A stretch of DNA of 64,000 nucleotides from Pampus argenteus (lineage: Eukaryota > Chordata > Actinopteri > Scombriformes > Stromateidae): positions 12,906,001 through 12,970,000 of the forward strand of contig CM072878.1 in NCBI GenBank assembly GCA_036937835.1, in the 5' to 3' direction. Shown here piece by piece: positions 57,576-64,000 of the stretch. The notes below the pieces were generated by a model. The model saw only the letters and a list, made by a program, of their open reading frames with translations, ran no database searches and had not been told where the DNA came from. Each line of letters begins with the position of its first letter. The stretch's first letter is position 1. A program made the position numbers and the translations under genes.

Positions 57576-57863
57576 ACTTTCACAGTTTATGGGTATACCA
57601 TGTACTGCAGTAAAGTCATTTTCTTTTTGTTTCTGTTTTCACTCTGTCACTATATAGTTACCGCTTGTAATGACAGACTGCTGAACTGTTCTTTCCAGGT
57701 TATCTCTCAGAGGAATGTCTCTTATCTCTCGTCTTCACGCATCATCTTCAAAAAAAAAACCCCCGATACATCGGGTAGGTTTCAGAAGAGACTGGTGGTT
57801 TTGTTCTATTTTTAACAGCACAAACAAGGTTGTTTAGGTATTGTTGACCTCTTTATCTAACAG

Positions 57864-58169
57864 CTATCGATGCTTATATGACTGCAATAAATGTTGTTTG
57901 AAAAGCCAGTCTGTCCTAGCGGCTTCAGTTGTGATCTCGCTTGTCTTATCAGAAACAAATAGAGGACAATTGAGACAAAGACAATCATTACGTCGAATGA
58001 CAGCCTCTCTACCTGATGGAGCAAAGGTTAACTTTCTGTCTAATGAATCACGGAAATCCAAAGAGAAATGACTCAAATATACGTAGCTGCAAAATAACAT
58101 GCTGAAAAAACCTGTAAGCAGTATCCGTGTCTTAATCGACATGATGCAATCGACTGTGTATTTCATCAC
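57864..58169 (-). CDS. Orphan ORF: type II membrane protein-like, possible glycosyltransferase fragment
   Basis: A 101-codon frame with a second Met at about residue 10. It reads as a short basic N-terminus, one hydrophobic span (ILLTGFFSMLFCSYVYL) and then a luminal-looking stem with NDCLCLNC, ending DWLFKQHLLQSYKHR. The arrangement recalls the start of ST3GAL-type sialyltransferases, in which a CxCxxC word precedes a Ser-x-Trp-Phe-type segment. No sialyl motif L or S was found nearby, and no convincing donor site follows within the frame. It may be a pseudogene remnant, the first exon of a gene whose other exons I could not see, or a chance frame. Confidence 0.3.
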   Translation of the reverse strand: MMKYTVDCIMSIKTRILLTGFFSMLFCSYVYLSHFSLDFRDSLDRKLTFAPSGREAVIRRNDCLCLNCPLFVSDKTSEITTEAARTDWLFKQHLLQSYKHR

Positions 58170-61116
58170 ACTGAAACAAGTAGCTCAAGGTCACTTGGTG
58201 TTTTTGTCTTGAGGAACCTTTAAAATATTCCATAGGTCATAAATTCTCCCAGATTGTCCAATAAAGTTTCAGAGGGAAGTGAATGCTGTCAGAACAAAAT
58301 GGGACTTTGCCTCAGGACCAGGCCGCCCCCCCCCCCCCCCCCCCCCCCGACACTGTCACACTCTGCAAGCAGCTGAACTCAGACGTTACTTTGACTGTGG
58401 ACACATCGCCTAATGCTCGGCAGAACTGATGGGCTTACATGTGACACCTGACAAACTCTAATTTCTACTCTGCAAGTAAGTTCGATGTTGGAAAAACTCT
58501 CTGTGCTTTGTATCAGTTCCGAAAAGATCCCGATTTCTAAGCTGAAAAAATCTTTGATTTTCTATGCATAATGTTCAAATTTTGAACCAGTAATAACTAA
58601 AGATTTTACCAGACAAATAATTACAAATTAAATGCAAATCCAGCTGAATAATAATAATATAAACAAATAATACATCTTACTTGTGTTAAGCTAGACAGAA
58701 AAAAGTGATTTTAAATTATAATATATATTTTTTCAAATGTTTAATAAATTATTTGAAAAAAATCAATAAATAAATTTAAAATAATGTGACAGCAATTGTT
58801 AAGTAATGCAACTGACTGATTACACATTTTATGGCATGGGATCAACTGTAAAATCATGATAAAAATGGAGAAAACGCTGTTTCAGTACAACTGTATTAAG
58901 TTAGTGAAATAAAAAATGCAATAACTTTAAGGACATATGGAAGAATATAAAATCCCTGGAGCTGGAAACAATACAGGTGAAAAAAAGCACATTTTGTAAA
59001 AAAAAAAAATAATGACATTTTATTATTGCTCCAGTGTGCGTGTACTTACATTAAGTTCCTTAGAAAAGGATTTTAAAAAAGACACAAATAAAAGACAAAT
59101 TCAGAAAGGTGTTACAGAATAAGATTAGAAACACCGTACTTCAACAGTGTATTCTGTTTGTTTTACGTTGCTAATAATACAAGTGCTGGAGGGCGGGCAG
59201 GTGGGCCCCGGTGACCTTTTCAATGATTGCTGTGTAGAAATCAGGCTGCAACTGACTGAAGCAGCATATGAGCCTTTACATTGTTTATAAGTATTTTATT
59301 GCTGTAGTAACGTTTTATTTTATTTTTGTTTTGTTGTTCTTTGGAGCCTTTAATGTTATGCAGCTGAGAATGTGTATAACTAGAAGTTGGTTTAAGTTTC
59401 TTCAGCAGTTTGGCTGCTCAGTGGTTCATGCATGAGGGTGCATATTTCCACAATCTTTTACTTTTTACTTTCCGAGTGTTGAGCGTTTTTATTTGTTCAG
59501 TTCAGTTACTGTTCACCCACCAACAGGAGCCCATTCAAAATGCATTCACATCTCATTTGGATTGACATTTATCTGACTCACAGAGGAACACTGTGTTTTA
59601 AAAACACCATAACTTAGACACGCAGTATAGTTTTGGTACACAGGTTCAACACTGAAGGTGTAAAATTAGAACTCTTGAGAAGTCATCCACCATAAACTGC
59701 TATCAGCTGTTCTCAGGTGATTCAATTAAGCAATAAAAACTTGAGATAATAGTCTGACAGAGTTCTGGTAAGGAAGGATATGGCTTAACAATGCTTTGAT
59801 CAGTCAGATCAATGCGCTCTGCACAACCAAATCAACATGACAGCGTGTCTTCCATGTGTGAAAGCTCAAGCTGCTGTCAGATTACTGTGGTTAGTGAAGT
59901 ATAGTGAATGAAAATGATTAAAAAATATATCCTGAATATCACTTGGAGTATTTTACACTGTATGTCTATGACAAATAGGCTGTGTGGTTAAAGTTTGACA
60001 TTTGCGATAACATTTGGAGGTGGTTGGAGGATAATAATTTACCCTCATGAGGAAAAGAATAGATTAATAACAGCACCACACTGAGGTCAGGGTTGTGCTT
60101 AATTAACCGGGACAGGTTTTCTTAAGACTCAAGGAGTAATAAGGACACATGAATACAAAGGCTGCTGACTGACTTTGTTCTGGGCCACATCTGGAAAGTC
60201 AACAAATTTTGCCAAAACTAAAGAGACTGATAAAAAGAGATTCTTCCCCTTTGTGAGAATAGTTTTCCTTGTCTCTGATAATATGGGGACAAGATACACA
60301 CACACAGATATCTGTTTAGATATCATGTCAAAGGCTACAAATACTTTTCTATACCAAATACTTGTGACCTGGGGTTAATAACATCAACGACCCTTTTTGA
60401 ATGGTGCCAGCGAATGAAATTTGATTAAAATGGTTAACATATGAAATGTACAACATTTGATAAAATTAGCATATCAATAAACGTATGTCTGTAACTTAGA
60501 AAAAAATTTCAATTTCAATTTTAATTTAATTTAAAAAATATGTCACAAGCTGAAGCTGTTGCGCATCATTTCATATTCTTGTCAACCGCATTATTTGAAA
60601 CGAAATAAATCATATCAAATTAATTTGAATTAATTAGTCTTTATGGTGACTGTTGAACTGTGTAATAGGCCTCATTTAGTGTTGGAGGTCTTTTATTATA
60701 ACAAGTAGAATGGAAAAAAAAAAACATTTTTCCACATGATTACATTTGCTTATAACAGAGACATTTAAGTGTTGGTAGAGAACTTCTTGCACACACCGGT
60801 TTGGACGGCGTCCAGACTGTAATGGAACTTCTGGTAAATAATCAACCAGCGAGAAGCTCCGGCTCTTGAGGTACATTTTTCACACACAGACTTCGACATC
60901 GCTCATTTGCCGCTGATAGCCGGAGGCGCAGAGTGACCTAGGCTGTTTGCTCAAACATGAAGGGTTCAGCTTAACAAACAGTCTGAGAGTCTTTTACATT
61001 TTGTAATGAGTAGAAATGTTGTTTCTCCTGCACGTGAGTACATGTTTACTGATGGGAATCTTAATCTGCATTGTATCTGTCATTCCACAGGAGACTGAAA
61101 GGTAGTGCTGGTCAAA
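58170..61116. other. Intergenic and 5' region of the kcnj16-like gene
   Basis: Mostly AT-rich, with a 23-base C run at 58326-58348. An acceptor (ATTCCACAG) ends at about 61090, 26 bases before the kcnj16-like start codon, so a non-coding leader exon probably lies upstream, perhaps in 60840-60960, which is less AT-rich. No other exon was supported. Confidence 0.4.
58326..58348. repeat. Poly-C tract, 23 bases
   Basis: Uninterrupted C run. The complementary strand is a G run that could form quadruplex-like structure. Confidence 0.9.
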
Positions 61117-62265
61117 ATGAACGCGGAGAGGGCCGATCAGGTCGTCATTGACACTAACTACACTACAATCCACACGATTGGCAAGCAAAAGGAGAGCAGG
61201 CGGATGCGCTACATGCAGAAAGATGGCAGCTTTCCTGTGCTGTTTCAGAAGCCTCCTGGAGACTGGAGCCCGTACATGGTGGACATCTTCACCACTCTCG
61301 TGGAGATCCGCTGGAGGGTGATGTTCCTCATCTTTTCACTGTCTTACATTCTCTCCTGGCTCTTTTTTGGTCTCAGTTATTGGCTCATTGCATACGTGCA
61401 TGGAGACACTGACGATGTAACTAACAAAGCCTGTGTGGAAAATGTGCGTAACTTCGCCGGAGCCTTTTTGTACTCAATGGAGACCCAGGCAACTATTGGC
61501 TATGGCTTCAGGGGGATGAATGAGGACTGCATCGTAGCCATTAGTGTACTGACAGTTCAAAGTGTATTCAGCTGCCTCCTTGATACCATTATCATTGGTA
61601 TTGTTGTAGCTAAAATGGCATCTGCTCGTAAGAGGGCTCAGACAGTGGGCTTTAGCCGCTGTGCAGTGGTCAACCTGCGAGACGGGGTTTTGTGTTTGTC
61701 ATGGCGCCTTGGCGATTTCAGAGGTAATCACATCCTGGAGGGTGTGGCCAGGGCCCAGTTAGTCCGCTTTGTGAAGCAGCCTCAGGGCTCTGTTGTGATA
61801 TCATACCATGACCTGGACATCCAGAACCGGGAAATTGTCCTCGCCACACCAGCAACCATTATTCACAAGCTGGAACCTGGCAGCCCCCTCTACAGCCTAG
61901 GCCTTGACGACCTGCAGCAGGACAGCTTCGAACTGGTGGTGTCTTTCACCTACACCGGCGACTCCACTGGTATGCTCCACCAGACACGTACCTGCTACAC
62001 ACCAGCAGACATCCGCTGGGGGCAGCGTTTCCAGGACACGCTGAAATTGGGAAAGAAACATTTCAGGGTGGACTATGCTCTGTTCAATGAGACCATGTGG
62101 GTGCCGGTGCCTCTGCTGAGTGCCGAGCAATATGACAGAGGGAGACATCCTCTAGTGAGGAGCCAGTCCTACAGTGCACACTTACCATCAGTCAAGAGAA
62201 ACGGAGGCAGCTGCGCGGTGACACCTGACATGACTACCGAGGTGATGCAGCAAACCTCTTTGTAG
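61117..62265 (+). CDS. kcnj16: Inwardly rectifying potassium channel, KCNJ16/Kir5.1-like
   Basis: A 382-aa Kir subunit in one coding exon, as is usual for KCNJ genes. ATG at 61117 is used; the frame is open four codons further upstream but without an ATG. M1 is at about 68-92 (FLIFSLSYILSWLFFGLSYW), the pore-loop filter TIGYGF at 126-131, the conserved extracellular Cys pair at 106 and 138, M2 at about 143-167, and the cytoplasmic domain follows. SARKRAQT, LRDGVLCLSWRLGDFR and FTYTGDSTGMLHQTR match Kir5.1 best. Kir5.1 normally pairs with Kir4.1 or Kir4.2 in kidney, brain and gill-like ion-transport epithelia. Two odd points: the filter is GYGF where mammalian Kir5.1 has GYGY, and M2 carries Asp156 where mammalian Kir5.1 has Asn, as in strong rectifiers such as Kir2.1. 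The C-terminus QQTSL fits a class I PDZ ligand. A teleost-specific Kir paralogue is possible. Confidence 0.88.
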   Translation: MNAERADQVVIDTNYTTIHTIGKQKESRRMRYMQKDGSFPVLFQKPPGDWSPYMVDIFTTLVEIRWRVMFLIFSLSYILSWLFFGLSYWLIAYVHGDTDDVTNKACVENVRNFAGAFLYSMETQATIGYGFRGMNEDCIVAISVLTVQSVFSCLLDTIIIGIVVAKMASARKRAQTVGFSRCAVVNLRDGVLCLSWRLGDFRGNHILEGVARAQLVRFVKQPQGSVVISYHDLDIQNREIVLATPATIIHKLEPGSPLYSLGLDDLQQDSFELVVSFTYTGDSTGMLHQTRTCYTPADIRWGQRFQDTLKLGKKHFRVDYALFNETMWVPVPLLSAEQYDRGRHPLVRSQSYSAHLPSVKRNGGSCAVTPDMTTEVMQQTSL

Positions 62266-62500
62266 GTTAAACAACCAACAGCCATGGTGGTTTTTAAGTG
62301 TAATGAGATGTGCTCAGATTCAGATTTAGATTAATTTATTGTCAATTAAATTTACATTAAATGGAAAATTTATCTTTGGCAGTGACATATGACTCTTGTG
62401 AATATATTTATACGTGACTTTATATACAGTGTTTATTATATTAATGTTTGTATGTTTTATATGAATAAATGTAAGTCAAATAAAAGGCAAATTTTCTGTG
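62266..62500 (+). other. kcnj16-like 3' UTR
   Basis: AATAAA at 62464-62469 and 62479-62484 about 200 bases after the stop. Confidence 0.65.
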
Positions 62501-62935
62501 TAAAAATGTTATTTAGTCACTTTATTTTATTTTATTATTTTTTATTTTACATTGCATTATAGTAATCGTCCCAGTCATTGTACATGATGCCAGTACTAAT
62601 CCTTAACAGGTCTACACCACCACCTTGTGTTCACTGAGTACACTCCAGCAGTGGTGATTTATTTTGAAAATCACAGATTTCACAGTCAAACATATTACTT
62701 ATTCTTAGACAGAAAATGAAAAACATCACGTTTTCATAACATTATGCCACAGTTATAGTTCATTGATTTCAGTGACACATTATAGAGTTTGTTACAACTC
62801 TTCTTTTCGCAATCAGGAGTTATTCTTCTTTCCACTTTGTACATGAAGTCTGCAACGCACATATTTTCACATACATAGATACATACATTATACAAAAAAA
62901 CCCTCCATGTGGGCTCAGAGCCTCAAACAGGCGCT
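62501..62935. other. Intergenic
   Basis: AT-rich, nothing recognised. Confidence 0.4.
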
Positions 62936-62944
62936 GCAGCTTTC

Positions 62945-63041
62945 TATTGGCCGACAGCGCCAAAAGGGGGCGGGGACAGGTGTTTTTAAAGTCTGTCTTT
63001 GCAACGTCAAACTTCTTCTTCAGTACTGTTGGAGAGGGTTA
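62945..63041 (+). promoter_or_regulatory. Candidate promoter of an unidentified gene
   Basis: ATTGG (reverse CCAAT box) at 62946-62950 is followed by the GC box GGGGGCGGGG at about 62966-62975, then 65 bases to an ATG. The layout fits a TATA-less or weak-TATA RNA polymerase II promoter. Confidence 0.45.
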
Positions 63042-63187
63042 TGGCAGAATTCATAGCGCCGGACGGGAAACCAAGTGAGCACAATAAAAGAGCAGTGAGA
63101 ATAAAAAGGACGCGGTGTGCATATGTGGAGCATATGGGACTTATTACAAGAAGAAAACGGCAGATTTGCGCTGCATGGACCAACAGG
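63042..63187 (+). CDS. Possible first coding exon, unidentified basic protein
   Basis: The ATG at 63042 opens a 49-codon frame, MAEFIAPDGKPSEHNKRAVR and on, rich in Lys/Arg (KRTRCAYVEHMG, TRRKRQICAAW), which reaches the donor CCAACAG|GTAGGC. The exon would end at about 63187 in phase 2. It follows directly on a CCAAT/GC-box region and has the higher CpG content of a promoter-proximal exon. I do not recognise the protein, and any following exons lie outside the window or were not seen. A non-coding exon or chance frame cannot be excluded. Confidence 0.35.
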
Positions 63188-64000
63188 TAGGCGCAATAAG
63201 CGGAAAACGTTTGTCTCTATCTGTAAGAGTGATGTAGCGTGGGAAATACTGCTTACAGCTCGCATTAACTGAGGTGCAATCTTGCACCTGATGATGAGTG
63301 CAATATGAAAATGATTTCAATTCAGAGAAAAATAAGCTGCTTCATGTTCCATAAAGTTGCGTTTAACATCGTTTATTGATCTTATTATTATTATTATTAT
63401 TATTGGGCGCTGCTGTTTTAAATTGCATGATGTAGACTTTTGCATTGTCCTTGATGGAACTCATGCTGTCTGTGCATGAGCTGACTACTTTGTTATACTT
63501 TGCTGAAGCTTTTAGTGTAAAAATAAATAAATAAAAAATATCGAATAAAATCAATACAAACATAGAAATAGTGTACTATTATAAAATAATATATGAGCTT
63601 GCAACGAATGAGAGCATCCACTGAATGATTGGCTATAGTTATTGATTTGTGTAATAAAAAAAAAAAATAGAGCAGCTTTATGTAACCAGTTTCCATCTGC
63701 CTCAGCTGTTGTCTCTAATTGAGAACACATGTAAAACAAACACAGTCACAGGTTGTGCAGCCTCTGGAAGCCTTCATCTGTCACCGTGTACCAACAACCT
63801 GCAGCAAAACGTGATATGATATAGTGAAAAAACATAAACAGTGACAGTTGTAATGACAGAAAAAAAAAAGAGAGTGCTCTGTGCTCTGTGCATCAACATC
63901 ACTGAAGTCAGGAGATCTGACTCCCACAGGAGGTCACCCGTGTTAAAAATGCATGCTCTGTTGACTGGCCGCTAATTCAGACTACAGTAACCTAGAAATG
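63188..64000. other. Intron of the unidentified gene, or intergenic
   Basis: AT-rich with an (ATT)n tract at 63385-63404 and an A-run at 63655-63667. No exon was seen. Confidence 0.35.

Noticed and set aside
61105..61116. Upstream extension of the kcnj16-like frame
   Set aside because: The extension starts with GTG; the first ATG is at 61117, just after a splice acceptor at 61090.

Overview
The window is vertebrate nuclear DNA, almost certainly from a ray-finned (teleost, probably percomorph) fish. The genes have GT-AG introns, mostly short. CA/GT microsatellites are abundant, and hAT-type miniature transposons of a sort common in fish are present. The gene set corresponds to human 17q25.1 (FAM104A, HID1, OTOP2/OTOP3, USH1G, ZACN), 17q24.3 (KCNJ16) and 17p12 (TRIM16, TVP23). 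Nothing bacterial, viral or CRISPR-like was seen. All exon models were spliced by eye. Each joins in frame across GT-AG junctions and gives a protein of a length usual for its family.

Layout. About 1-16.8 kb is a gene desert with simple repeats, two hAT-type elements and a few AT-rich blocks that could be regulatory. fam104a/vcf1 (minus, 3 coding exons) lies at 17.1-19.4 kb and is divergent from hid1 (plus, 19 exons, 800 aa) at 20.8-27.3 kb. An otopetrin (minus, 7 exons, 583 aa) at 28.8-31.1 kb is convergent with hid1. An intronless amnionless gene (plus, 473 aa) follows at 32.2-33.6 kb and is convergent with a trim16-like gene (minus, 6 exons, 497 aa) at 34.1-36.4 kb. ush1g/SANS (minus, 3 exons, 472 aa) at 39.1-43.4 kb is head-to-head with a second otopetrin (plus, 6 exons, about 595 aa) at 45.6-49.3 kb. 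Then come tvp23b (plus, 7 exons, 202 aa) at 50.3-52.1 kb, a zacn-type Cys-loop channel (minus, 9 exons, 423 aa) at 53.8-56.0 kb, a repeat-rich gap with one orphan ORF, a kcnj16/Kir5.1-like channel (plus, single coding exon, 382 aa) at 61.1-62.3 kb, and a possible first exon of an unidentified gene at 63.0 kb.

Functional themes. Five of the products act in membranes as ion channels or receptors: two proton channels, a Cys-loop channel, a Kir channel and the cubam receptor subunit amnionless. hid1 and tvp23b act in Golgi trafficking, ush1g is the hair-cell Usher scaffold, fam104a is a p97/VCP cofactor and trim16-like is a RING-less TRIM protein. This is a conserved neighbourhood, not an operon or a single pathway. 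Points worth a second look are the intronless amn inside the otopetrin/ush1g cluster, an aspartate at the rectification position of the Kir5.1-like channel, the inverted arrangement of the otopetrin/ush1g block, a hAT insertion with a perfect 8-bp target duplication, and two unidentified ORFs near 58 and 63 kb.
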